DNA from: Flavobacterium macrobrachii
Lineage (GTDB): Bacteria > Bacteroidota > Bacteroidia > Flavobacteriales > Flavobacteriaceae
DNA length: 35,512 bases
Assembly: GCF_014486675.1 (NCBI RefSeq)
Contig: NZ_JACTAC010000032.1
Span: 1 to 35,512, forward strand
Direction of reading: 5' to 3'
In this document: positions 17,181 through 24,182 of the stretch, piece after piece
Layout: each line of letters opens with the position of its first letter
How positions within the stretch are numbered: position 1 is the stretch's first letter
Translations under genes and position numbers: made by a program
Notes under the pieces: generated by a model
Told to the model about the DNA's origin: nothing
Databases searched by the model: none
The model's input: the letters and a program-made list of their open reading frames with translations, nothing else

Positions 17181-17761
17181 CAAAAATAATTGGATTAACA
17201 GGCGGAATTGGCAGCGGAAAAACAACGATAGCAAAACACTTTGCATCGCTTGGAATTCCTGTATATATAGCTGATGATGAGGCAAAAAAACTCATGGATA
17301 ATTCTGAAATTATTGCTAAACTGCAAGCTGTTTTTGGAGAAGAAATCATCGAAAACAAAAAAATTGATAGAAAAGCCTTAGCCCAAATCGTTTTTCAAAA
17401 TCCTAAAAAGTTAAAAATACTCAACTCCATTATTCATCCTGCAGTAAAAAAACACTTTACCGATTGGTTGTCAACATATAAAAATCATCCAATAATTATT
17501 AAAGAAGCCGCAATCCTTTTTGAAAGCGGAAGTTACAAAGACTGTGATTCAATAATTACTGTTACTTCGCCTTTGGAAGAACGGGTTAATCGCGTGATGA
17601 AAAGAGACAATGCTTCTCGAGAATCAATACTCGATCGTATTAATAACCAATGGACGGACGAACAAAGAATTTCTAAAAGTGACTATGTTATTATTAATAT
17701 TTCTGTTAATGAAGCTTTAAAACAAGCAGAAGAAATTCTTAAAAAGTTGAATAATTCATAA
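17177..17761 (+). CDS. coaE: Dephospho-CoA kinase
   Basis: A 194-residue P-loop kinase catalysing the final step of CoA synthesis, phosphorylation of dephospho-CoA at the 3' hydroxyl of the ribose. The P-loop GGIGSGKT is at 9-16, followed by VYIADDEAKKLM, the CoA-domain signature NSIIHPAVKKHF, and the lid segment NRVMKRDNASRESILDRINNQW. Length and order are typical. The start overlaps the glycosyltransferase stop by 4 bp. With coaBC at 5863, the window encodes three of the CoA-synthesis activities. Confidence 0.96.
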   Translation: MTKIIGLTGGIGSGKTTIAKHFASLGIPVYIADDEAKKLMDNSEIIAKLQAVFGEEIIENKKIDRKALAQIVFQNPKKLKILNSIIHPAVKKHFTDWLSTYKNHPIIIKEAAILFESGSYKDCDSIITVTSPLEERVNRVMKRDNASRESILDRINNQWTDEQRISKSDYVIINISVNEALKQAEEILKKLNNS

Positions 17762-17819
17762 TTTTATAGTAAGATGTTAATCTTTGGTTAATGTTTTTAT
17801 AGCTTAAATGTTAAAATGT

Positions 17820-17827
17820 TAAATTTG
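17820..17827 (+). promoter_or_regulatory. -7 box immediately before the histidine kinase gene
   Basis: TAAATTTG ends 4 bp before the ATG at 17832, so initiation at the expected distance would give a transcript with essentially no leader. A -33 match is poor (TTTT at 17795, 21-bp spacer). Confidence 0.4.
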
Positions 17828-17831
17828 TTCG

Positions 17832-19412
17832 ATGAATAAATTATTTTTCCGTTTACTTGTTGTGCTAATGAGTTTATCCTTAATTGGAATAATACTTGTT
17901 CAAGTATATTGGTTTAATACTTCGTTAAAAAATAATGAAGAACAATTTCGATATCATGTTAAGCAAGTTTTGGGTAATGTAGCCGAAAAACTGAACAAAT
18001 ATGAAGCATACACTTTCTATGAACGCTACAATCGTTTAAAAGATAGTATAGGAAAAACGCCTCAAAAAAGTGATTTTCTCGAATTTGGTTATTACCAAAG
18101 AGATTCAAGAACAAACGAAACAATCATTTATTCTAACAGTATTATTTCAGAAGATTATGGAATAAACTCGTCGTTCTTTGATAAAAATGGTGAAGTCAAT
18201 AAAGTAAAAAGTTTTTCTGCTAATAGAAAAACTGAAGTTTACAACGAAAGCGTTGATAATTCAGGAATGAAACAAAACATTACACCTGAACTTCGAATTG
18301 AAAAATCAGGAAAATTAGAATTATTAGACAATGCACAGTTTGAAATTTTCTATAAAGATGTTGCTGCTCTGAATTCAATTCAAAATAGAATTTCAAATGA
18401 ATTGCTTAATAAGCTTTTATCCAGTGAATTAAAAGATTACGGTATCAATACACCATATGAATTTAGTGTTTACAGTAATGGATTAGCAACCAAAATAAAA
18501 TCAGATTATTTTAGCTTTGACAAAGAATCAACTTATTCAATTCCAATTTTAATTGATAATGATGGAAATAAAAAATACCAATTGTTATTACAATTTCCTC
18601 AAAAGAAAAAATTTCTAATTTCAGAATTAATCGGAATTGCTGTGCTTTCAATGATTTTTACATTAGTAATTGTAATTGCATATTCTAGCGCATTAAGTCA
18701 AATTATAAAACAACGTCAAATTTCTGAAATCAAAACCGATTTCATAAACAACATGACACATGAGTTTAAAACACCAATTGCTACAATCAATTTAGCATTG
18801 GATGCCATAAAAAACCCAAAAGTTTTCGACGACAAAGAAAAAGTCAATCGCTATCTTCAAATGATAAAAGATGAAAATAAGCGAATGCATGCCCAAGTAG
18901 AAAACGTTCTTCGAATATCAAAGCTTGAGAAAAAAGAACTCGATATCTCCAAGGAAACTCACGATGTTCACGAAATTATTGAAGACGCAATCGAACACGT
19001 TCATTTAATAATCGAAGACAGACAAGGAAGCATTGAAACACATCTCGATGCACCGAGAAATTCAGTATTGCTTAACGATGTACATTTTACAAATGTTCTA
19101 GTAAATGTTCTCGACAACGCCATAAAATACTCAGTTGTAGCACCTAAAATTGTCGTTACAACCGAAAATGTAAAAGACTTTATCATTATCAAAATAAAAG
19201 ATAACGGTATAGGAATGAGCAAAGCTGCTCAAAAAAGAATTTTTGAAAAATTCTACCGCGAACATACAGGTGATGTTCACAATGTAAAAGGTCACGGATT
19301 AGGTTTATCCTATGTAAAAAGAATTGTTGACGACCATAACGGTCAAATATTTGTAGAAAGCGAAAAAGGAAAAGGAAGTACGTTTATAATAAAAGTCCCA
19401 CTCATTAATTAA
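17832..19412 (+). CDS. Sensor histidine kinase, RprX-like
   Basis: A 526-residue two-helix membrane kinase. TM1 spans about 7-28 and TM2 about 264-286, enclosing a 235-residue extracytoplasmic sensor region. The HisKA domain carries the phosphoacceptor H310 in NNMTHEFKTPIATI; the HATPase domain has the N box VLVNVLDNAIKYS, G1 box KDNGIGM, F box FEKFYRE and G2 box GHGLGLSYVK. It is followed 5 bp later by its response regulator. The whole resembles RprX of the Bacteroidota RprXY system, an inference from overall architecture. The signal sensed is unknown. A candidate leaderless promoter precedes it. Confidence 0.93.
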   Translation: MNKLFFRLLVVLMSLSLIGIILVQVYWFNTSLKNNEEQFRYHVKQVLGNVAEKLNKYEAYTFYERYNRLKDSIGKTPQKSDFLEFGYYQRDSRTNETIIYSNSIISEDYGINSSFFDKNGEVNKVKSFSANRKTEVYNESVDNSGMKQNITPELRIEKSGKLELLDNAQFEIFYKDVAALNSIQNRISNELLNKLLSSELKDYGINTPYEFSVYSNGLATKIKSDYFSFDKESTYSIPILIDNDGNKKYQLLLQFPQKKKFLISELIGIAVLSMIFTLVIVIAYSSALSQIIKQRQISEIKTDFINNMTHEFKTPIATINLALDAIKNPKVFDDKEKVNRYLQMIKDENKRMHAQVENVLRISKLEKKELDISKETHDVHEIIEDAIEHVHLIIEDRQGSIETHLDAPRNSVLLNDVHFTNVLVNVLDNAIKYSVVAPKIVVTTENVKDFIIIKIKDNGIGMSKAAQKRIFEKFYREHTGDVHNVKGHGLGLSYVKRIVDDHNGQIFVESEKGKGSTFIIKVPLIN

Positions 19413-19417
19413 AATAT

Positions 19418-20119
19418 ATGGAAACTACTAAAAAAATATTGCTAGTTGAAGACGACCAAAATTTTGGAGTTGTATTAAGAGATTATTTATCCCTAAATGA
19501 TTTCGAAGTTACATTGGCCAAAAATGGAATGGAAGGTTTTGAAAAATTCAAGAAAGATAACTACGATTTATGTATTCTTGACGTAATGATGCCTTACAAA
19601 GACGGTTATACTTTGGCTAAAGAAATTAGAGAAAAAAACAAAGACATTCCGCTTATCTTCTTGACAGCCAAGTCAATGAAAGAAGACGTAATGAAAGGAT
19701 ACAAAGTTGGAGCCGACGATTATTTGAACAAACCGTTCGATTCGGATGTGCTTTTAATGAAAATCAAAGCCATTATCCAAAGAAAAGCCAGCGAAAACAA
19801 AAACGAACCAGCAAAATTTGAATTCCAAATTGGTAAATTCAACTTGAATTCAAAACTACGGTTCTTAACATTCGAAGGAAACGAGCCAATCAAACTTTCT
19901 CCAAAAGAATCAGAATTGTTGAAAATGATGGCAATCTATGAAAACGATTTAATGCCAAGAGAATTAGCATTAACCAAGATTTGGAGAGAAGATAACTACT
20001 TCACTTCTAGAAGTATGGATGTTTATATTGCCAAATTACGTAAATATCTAAAAGACGATCCAAACGTTGAAATTCTAAACATTCACGGCGAAGGATTTAG
20101 ATTAGTAATCAAAAAATAA
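19418..20119 (+). CDS. OmpR-family response regulator, RprY-like
   Basis: A 233-residue transcription regulator. The receiver domain has the acidic pocket E11-D12-D13, phosphoacceptor D55 in CILDVMMP, T83 in FLTAKS and K105 in LNKPF. The C-terminal winged helix (about 130-232) includes IKLSPKESELLKMMAIYENDLMPRE and RSMDVYIAKLRKYLKDDPNVEILNIHGEGFRLV, typical of the OmpR/PhoB group. It pairs with the kinase immediately upstream and ends at a terminator. Target genes cannot be inferred from the window. Confidence 0.95.
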   Translation: METTKKILLVEDDQNFGVVLRDYLSLNDFEVTLAKNGMEGFEKFKKDNYDLCILDVMMPYKDGYTLAKEIREKNKDIPLIFLTAKSMKEDVMKGYKVGADDYLNKPFDSDVLLMKIKAIIQRKASENKNEPAKFEFQIGKFNLNSKLRFLTFEGNEPIKLSPKESELLKMMAIYENDLMPRELALTKIWREDNYFTSRSMDVYIAKLRKYLKDDPNVEILNIHGEGFRLVIKK

Positions 20120-20122
20120 CTA

Positions 20123-20156
20123 AATTTCCCTGTCAATTTGATGGGGATTTTTTTTT
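20123..20156 (+). terminator. Terminator after response regulator
   Basis: CCCTGTC (20128-20134) pairs with GATGGGG (20140-20146) through two G-T wobbles around a short AATTT loop and is followed by nine T. It directly abuts the repeat element beginning at 20157. Confidence 0.65.
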
Positions 20157-20239
20157 GGAGCTGATTCCCGCTTTCCGCTATATCTTTACAACTCGTTTTG
20201 CAAACTCGTTATAAAGGATGCCGCTTCAATCGGGGCTAA
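20157..20239 (+). repeat. Palindromic repeat element, copy 1
   Basis: About 83 bp with arms GGAGCTGATTCCCGCTTTCC / GCTATATCTTT on the left and AAAGGATGCCGCTTCAATC / GGGGCTAA on the right, around an imperfect hairpin with two AACTCGTT words. The same arms occur in opposite orientation at 21943-22040 around a different hairpin. I recall similar elements from flavobacterial intergenic regions, but no mobile-element family is assigned. Confidence 0.7.
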
Positions 20240-20249
20240 ACTTCCGGCA

Positions 20250-20975
20250 TTAATTCCACTCCAGTTCCAGAGCAAAACATGCTTTGTCATTATTAGAAAT
20301 TACAAAAACATCATCATATCGACCAATAACAGCTTCGTCACCAAGCGACAATTCACGCATAAAATTCATTTCAAAAGCTTTCAAACCATTGTTAATTAAT
20401 TGATTAACATCACAATTATTTAAACACCATTCCAAATATTTCACATTATTAGCATGATTAACAACATCCAAATCCGAAAGCCGAACGGTATAATTTTCTA
20501 AAATCTCAAGTTCTTCCTTTAAAACTATTTTTGAAAACTTTTTTTCGGTGGCATTTTCTGGAAATTTTTCAAAATGTTCGTGAGGCAAAGCCAAGCTTTC
20601 AGGTTTTCTTTTGTTGGTATTAATCACAGCCCAAAATGTTTCACAACCTACAATTTTTTCATCACCAACATACAATTCCAAACATCGAACCGAACGCGAA
20701 TTCTCCAACGACTTTATCCAAGTTTTAACCATAACAACATCACGCCATTTTGGTAAACGCTTAATTTCAACACGCATTCTGCTTAAAACCCAAGCTTGAT
20801 GAAACACTTGCATATCGCTAAAACTAATGCCGCCAAGTTCTGCATGCAAACCAGCAGTTAACTGCAAAATGTTACACAAATCGGTATATTTCAAATAACC
20901 ATTTGGATAACATTGAAGAAAATTTATTTCTTTTTCTTCCTGTAAAATAGAGGTAAAGTTGGGTGAAATTGGCAT
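20250..20975 (-). CDS. Acyl-ACP thioesterase (FatA/FatB-like)
   Basis: A 241-residue double hot-dog protein. The N-terminal half has YPNGYLKYTDLCNILQLTAGLHA and the FHQAWVLSRMRVEIKRLPKW segment; the C-terminal half has the active-site region VRLSDLDVVNHANNVKYLEW, with D170, N173 and H174 at positions used for catalysis in plant-type thioesterases. It would release free fatty acids from acyl-ACP in the cytoplasm. It follows... upstream on the same strand lies miaA, whose stop is about 20 bp from this start, so the two may be cotranscribed. Chain-length preference is unknown. Confidence 0.88.
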   Translation of the reverse strand: MPISPNFTSILQEEKEINFLQCYPNGYLKYTDLCNILQLTAGLHAELGGISFSDMQVFHQAWVLSRMRVEIKRLPKWRDVVMVKTWIKSLENSRSVRCLELYVGDEKIVGCETFWAVINTNKRKPESLALPHEHFEKFPENATEKKFSKIVLKEELEILENYTVRLSDLDVVNHANNVKYLEWCLNNCDVNQLINNGLKAFEMNFMRELSLGDEAVIGRYDDVFVISNNDKACFALELEWN

Positions 20976-20977
20976 TT

Positions 20978-21012
20978 AGTATTAAGATATGAGTATTAAG
21001 AATTAAGACTTA
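20978..21012. repeat. Five 7-nt units between miaA and thioesterase
   Basis: Reads AGTATTA, AGATATG, AGTATTA, AGAATTA, AGACTTA. The array fills the spacer and continues into the miaA 3' end, where it encodes the last residues (SLNS and stop). Confidence 0.6.
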
Positions 21013-21931
21013 TATGCTGATTAATATTTTTTATAATCTTTTTTTTATCCGTTAAATAATCAAACCAAAGCACATTTTCAGTTCGTTTAAACCAAGTAAT
21101 TTGGCGTTTTGCAAATCGACGTGTGTTCATTTTAATTTGTTCAATGGCGAATTCCAAAGATGTTTTTCCTTCAAAAAAATCAAATAATTCACGATAACCA
21201 ACGGTTTGCAGAGCATTTAGGTTTTTGTTTGGGAATAAATATTCAACTTCTTTTAGTAAACCTTCATTCATCATGATATCAACACGTTGATTAATTCGGT
21301 TGTACATCATTTCTCTTTCGGCTTCCAATCCTATGATAATAGGAGTGAAGTTGCGCTGGTTTTTCTTTTGTCCAATAAAACTTGAATACGGTTTTCCTGT
21401 TCCAAGACAAACTTCTACAAAGCGTTTCATCCGTTGCGGATTTTGTAACGTTTGCGGATTTTCGGTTGAAATTTTTTGGAAATAATCAGTATCTAATGCT
21501 GCTAACTTTTGCTGTAGATAATCTATTCCAAATTGTTCAAAATCAGCATTTATTTTTACTCGAACTTTTTCATCAATATCTGGAAAATCATCGAAACCTT
21601 TCAAAACGGCATCAACATACAAACCACTTCCGCCAACCATTATTTGAACATTATTTTTCAAAAATAATTCATCCAATTTTGCAAGAGCTTCTTTTTCAAA
21701 ATCACCAACCGAGTAATTATCAAAAATCGATTTATTTTGAATAAAATGATGTGTTGCACTTACCAATTCTTCTTCAGAAGGAACTGCTGTACCGATTTTC
21801 ATTTCCTTAAAAAACTGTCGGCTATCGCAAGAAATGATATCGCAATTGAAATGTTGTGCCAAAGCAATACTTAAGTAAGTTTTCCCGATTGCTGTTGGTC
21901 CGATGATGGTGATGAGATAGTTTTTTTCCAA
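20996..21931 (-). CDS. miaA: tRNA dimethylallyltransferase
   Basis: A 311-residue enzyme that prenylates A37 of tRNAs reading UNN codons. The P-loop GPTAIGKT is at 11-18; the DSRQFFKEMKIGTAVPS segment carries the catalytic Asp and substrate loop; GGSGLYVDAVLKG and the later AEREMMYNRINQRVDIMMNEGLLKEV and TRRFAKRQITWFKR segments are diagnostic. Length is normal. The last few codons coincide with a 7-nt repeat array, so the C-terminal tail may be repeat-derived. Copies of the palindromic element lie about 10 bp upstream of it and beyond the neighbouring thioesterase. Confidence 0.97.
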   Translation of the reverse strand: MEKNYLITIIGPTAIGKTYLSIALAQHFNCDIISCDSRQFFKEMKIGTAVPSEEELVSATHHFIQNKSIFDNYSVGDFEKEALAKLDELFLKNNVQIMVGGSGLYVDAVLKGFDDFPDIDEKVRVKINADFEQFGIDYLQQKLAALDTDYFQKISTENPQTLQNPQRMKRFVEVCLGTGKPYSSFIGQKKNQRNFTPIIIGLEAEREMMYNRINQRVDIMMNEGLLKEVEYLFPNKNLNALQTVGYRELFDFFEGKTSLEFAIEQIKMNTRRFAKRQITWFKRTENVLWFDYLTDKKKIIKNINQHISLNS

Positions 21932-21942
21932 TTAATATGTTT

Positions 21943-22040
21943 TTAGCCCAGATTGAAGCGGCATCCTTTTATAAATTTGTATTTAGCAAATCGCTAAATA
22001 CAAATTTATAAAAGATATAGCGGAAAGCTGGATTAGCTCC
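21943..22040 (-). repeat. Palindromic repeat element, copy 2
   Basis: About 98 bp, inverted relative to copy 1. Read on the minus strand it has arms GGAGCTAATCCAGCTTTCC / GCTATATCTTT and AAAGGATGCCGCTTCAATC / TGGGCTAA. The centre is a perfect 22-bp stem (21966-21987 with 21993-22014) and a 5-nt loop, unrelated in sequence to the centre of copy 1. Confidence 0.75.
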
Positions 22041-22050
22041 AAATAAAAAA

Positions 22051-23415
22051 TTAAAACTTAACAATCTTCATCACTTTATTTCTTCTCAAATAACCCTGAA
22101 TAATGGTTTTTATATCGCGATTGTTTTGCATTGGAATAATAATATTTTTTAAGATTTCAATGTTGCTTACTTGATAATTCAAGTCAAAAAAGCAATAACC
22201 TTTGTAAATTCCGTTTTCAATTAAAACAGCACTGCGTTCGTCAATCTTTCTACCACGATCGATAACAACCATATTGTTGTTTTCAAATTTCATTTCTTTA
22301 ATGAATTCTTCAACACGTTGATTGTAATCATCGGGATTTTCTTTGCCGAGACAAGCACCGTTACATTCTTTGATTTTTAGTTGAAAACAACCATTTTTAG
22401 TTTCATATAAACCATTTATTTTTTGACATAATTGATGTTCTGCCGTAATTTTAAACAACATATTTTTTCCTTCCTGAATAGAAGTAAATGATGTAATTTC
22501 TTTTTTTCGACCATCGGCTTTTTGAACTTTTAAAGCCAAATATCCGTTTTCATCTTTTTCAACATAAAGCGCATATTGAAAGATACTTTTCCGTTGCGCT
22601 CGATTGTAAATCGGTTTATTGATTTTGATTTCTTCGCTTTCTTTCAATAAAGCAATCAATTCGCTACCAGTTTCTTCATAAGTTACAGCAAAAACTTCGC
22701 GTTGTATCTTTTTACTTTTACCCGATGTTCCCGTAAAATGCTGATTAATACGTTTTTTTATGTTTTTACTTTTGCCAATATAAATCAAATCGCCTTTTTC
22801 GTTATGAATGTAGTAAATACCGGTTTTAGTTGGCATGCTCTCTACAATATCGAGCAATTTTGGAGTTAAACCTTTTTTGATTTCGGCTTTAATCGAACTA
22901 ATCAAAATTTCTTTTGCGACATCTTTTGCCAAAAGCATTTTGAATAATTTCACAGTCGCCATTGCATCGCCACTTGCTCGATGCCTATCGGCAACAGGAA
23001 TTCCGAGTGAACGAACCAGTTTTCCTAAACTATAGGAAGGTTGTCCAGGAATGAGTTTTTGTGATAATTCAACGGTGCAAAGTGTTGGTCTGATATAATC
23101 ATATCCCAAACGTGAAAATTCAGTTCTTAGAATTCGATAATCGAAAGAAGAATTATGAGCAACGACAATACAATCTTGAGTAATTTCAATAATTCGTTTG
23201 GCAACTTCATAGAATTTTGGCGCCGAACGAAGCATTGCATTGTTAATTCCGGTCAGTTTTACCACAAACGGTTGAATAGGTTTTTCCGGATTGACCAAGC
23301 TAATAAATTGATCAACGACTTCGTGACCGTCAAATTTATAGATGGCGATTTCGGTAATTCCTTCTTCGTTGAATTGTCCTCCGGTGGTTTCTATGTCGAG
23401 AATAGCGTAGATAAT
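22051..23415 (-). CDS. DEDDh exonuclease fused to GIY-YIG nuclease (DnaQ-Cho/UvrC-like)
   Basis: A predicted 454-residue DNA-repair-type nuclease. The DEDDh exonuclease domain has Exo I DIET (DIETTGG, just after the start), Exo II AHNSSFDYRIL and Exo III HRASGDAMAT. A GIY-YIG domain follows at about 199-225 (GIYYIHN...YIGKSKNIKKRINQHF), as in UvrC/Cho. A conventional start is missing: the TTG at 23298 would remove Exo I, and the frame extends without ATG, GTG or TTG to a TGA at 23440-23442. ATT at 23413-23415 is the best candidate. An in-frame ATG at 23457 is cut off by TAA and TGA codons inside a heptamer repeat. The nuclease pairing is known in Bacteroidota and actinobacteria; its substrate is uncertain. 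Confidence 0.82.
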   Translation of the reverse strand: MIYAILDIETTGGQFNEEGITEIAIYKFDGHEVVDQFISLVNPEKPIQPFVVKLTGINNAMLRSAPKFYEVAKRIIEITQDCIVVAHNSSFDYRILRTEFSRLGYDYIRPTLCTVELSQKLIPGQPSYSLGKLVRSLGIPVADRHRASGDAMATVKLFKMLLAKDVAKEILISSIKAEIKKGLTPKLLDIVESMPTKTGIYYIHNEKGDLIYIGKSKNIKKRINQHFTGTSGKSKKIQREVFAVTYEETGSELIALLKESEEIKINKPIYNRAQRKSIFQYALYVEKDENGYLALKVQKADGRKKEITSFTSIQEGKNMLFKITAEHQLCQKINGLYETKNGCFQLKIKECNGACLGKENPDDYNQRVEEFIKEMKFENNNMVVIDRGRKIDERSAVLIENGIYKGYCFFDLNYQVSNIEILKNIIIPMQNNRDIKTIIQGYLRRNKVMKIVKF

Positions 23416-23429
23416 ATTTTGTTTAAAAA

Positions 23430-23450
23430 GTTTAAGGTTTCAAGTTTAAA
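23430..23450. repeat. GTTTnAA heptamer array upstream of the exonuclease gene
   Basis: Three tandem 7-nt units, GTTTAAG, GTTTCAA, GTTTAAA. They lie where the exonuclease start codon would be expected and contribute an in-frame stop codon. Confidence 0.65.
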
Positions 23451-23458
23451 AGTTCATA

Positions 23459-23493
23459 AATCAAAAATCGTTAATTAACAATCTTCAATCATT
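23459..23493. repeat. AATCnnn heptamer array after yggS
   Basis: Five units in register: AATCAAA, AATCGTT, AATTAAC, AATCTTC, AATCATT. The array runs into the yggS stop codon. Together with the preceding GTTTnAA units it accounts for most of the yggS-exonuclease junction. Confidence 0.6.
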
Positions 23494-24151
23494 ATCTTCC
23501 GCCAAATATACTACTTCCAATCCGAACCATTGTACTACCGCAATCGATGGCTAATTGATAATCGCCTGACATTCCCATGGAAAGGGTTTCGAGTTTCAAG
23601 TTTAAAGTTTCAAGTTGTTGGAGTTTGTCGAAAATGTTTTTTAAATTTTGAAACTCTTTTTTTATTTGCTCTTGATTGTCAGTGAAAGTAGCCATTCCCA
23701 TTAAACCTATGACTTTAATATTGGTCATTTCTTTAAACTCATCAGAATTCAGTAACTCAATCAATTCATTTTCGTTTAGACCAAATTTAGTTTCTTCTTC
23801 GGCAATGTGAATTTGAAGTAAACAATTGATGTTTTTTCGCCAACGAACGGCTTGACGGTTGATTTCTTTTAGTAATTTCAAACTGTCAACTCCGTGAATG
23901 AGTTTTACATACGGAATCATATATTTCACTTTATTCGACTGAACGTGACCAATCATGTGCCATTCAATGTCTTTGGGCATTTGCTGCCATTTTTCGGTCA
24001 TTTCTTGGATTTTATTTTCTCCAAAAATTCGCTGACCGGCATTGTAAGCTTCCATTAAATCTTCAATAGGTTTGGTTTTTGAAACCGCAACTAAAGTAAC
24101 GTTTGACGGAAGTTGGGATTTTATTTGGAGTAAATTTTCTTGTATTGACAT
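23492..24151 (-). CDS. yggS: Pyridoxal phosphate homeostasis protein (YggS/PROSC family)
   Basis: A 219-residue alanine-racemase-fold, PLP-binding protein that buffers free PLP in the cytoplasm. The PLP lysine is K25 in VAVSKTKP; other signatures are FGENKIQEM, WHMIGHVQSNKVKY, LLQIHIAEEETKFGL, LSMGMSGDYQLAIDCGSTMVRIGSSIFG. Close to the C-terminus the segment LETLNLKLETLSMG is encoded by GTTTCAA-type heptamers; the repeated LETLnLK unit looks like a 21-nt, frame-preserving addition relative to the usual LxTLSMGMS. The rest is typical. Confidence 0.95.
   Translation of the reverse strand: MSIQENLLQIKSQLPSNVTLVAVSKTKPIEDLMEAYNAGQRIFGENKIQEMTEKWQQMPKDIEWHMIGHVQSNKVKYMIPYVKLIHGVDSLKLLKEINRQAVRWRKNINCLLQIHIAEEETKFGLNENELIELLNSDEFKEMTNIKVIGLMGMATFTDNQEQIKKEFQNLKNIFDKLQQLETLNLKLETLSMGMSGDYQLAIDCGSTMVRIGSSIFGGR
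23586..23613. repeat. GTTTCAA heptamers inside yggS
   Basis: Four tandem units, GTTTCGA, GTTTCAA, GTTTAAA, GTTTCAA, inside the coding region. They use the same word as the arrays at 23430 and 27495. Confidence 0.8.
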
Positions 24152-24154
24152 TTG

Positions 24155-24182
24155 TCTATTTTCTTTTCTCTTTTTTCTGAAT
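24155..24182. repeat. TCTnTTT heptamer array between DUF1015 gene and yggS
   Basis: Reads TCTATTT, TCTTTTC, TCTTTTT, TCTGAAT, with two looser units (CATAATT, CATAAAC) continuing into the DUF1015 3' end. Because the tract is pyrimidine-rich, the match is less decisive than for the other arrays. Confidence 0.45.

Noticed and set aside
23298..23298. TTG at 23298 as the start of the exonuclease/GIY-YIG gene
   Set aside because: It is an internal Leu codon (FISLVNPEKP); the frame upstream encodes the conserved Exo I motif DIETTGG, so the protein must begin further upstream.
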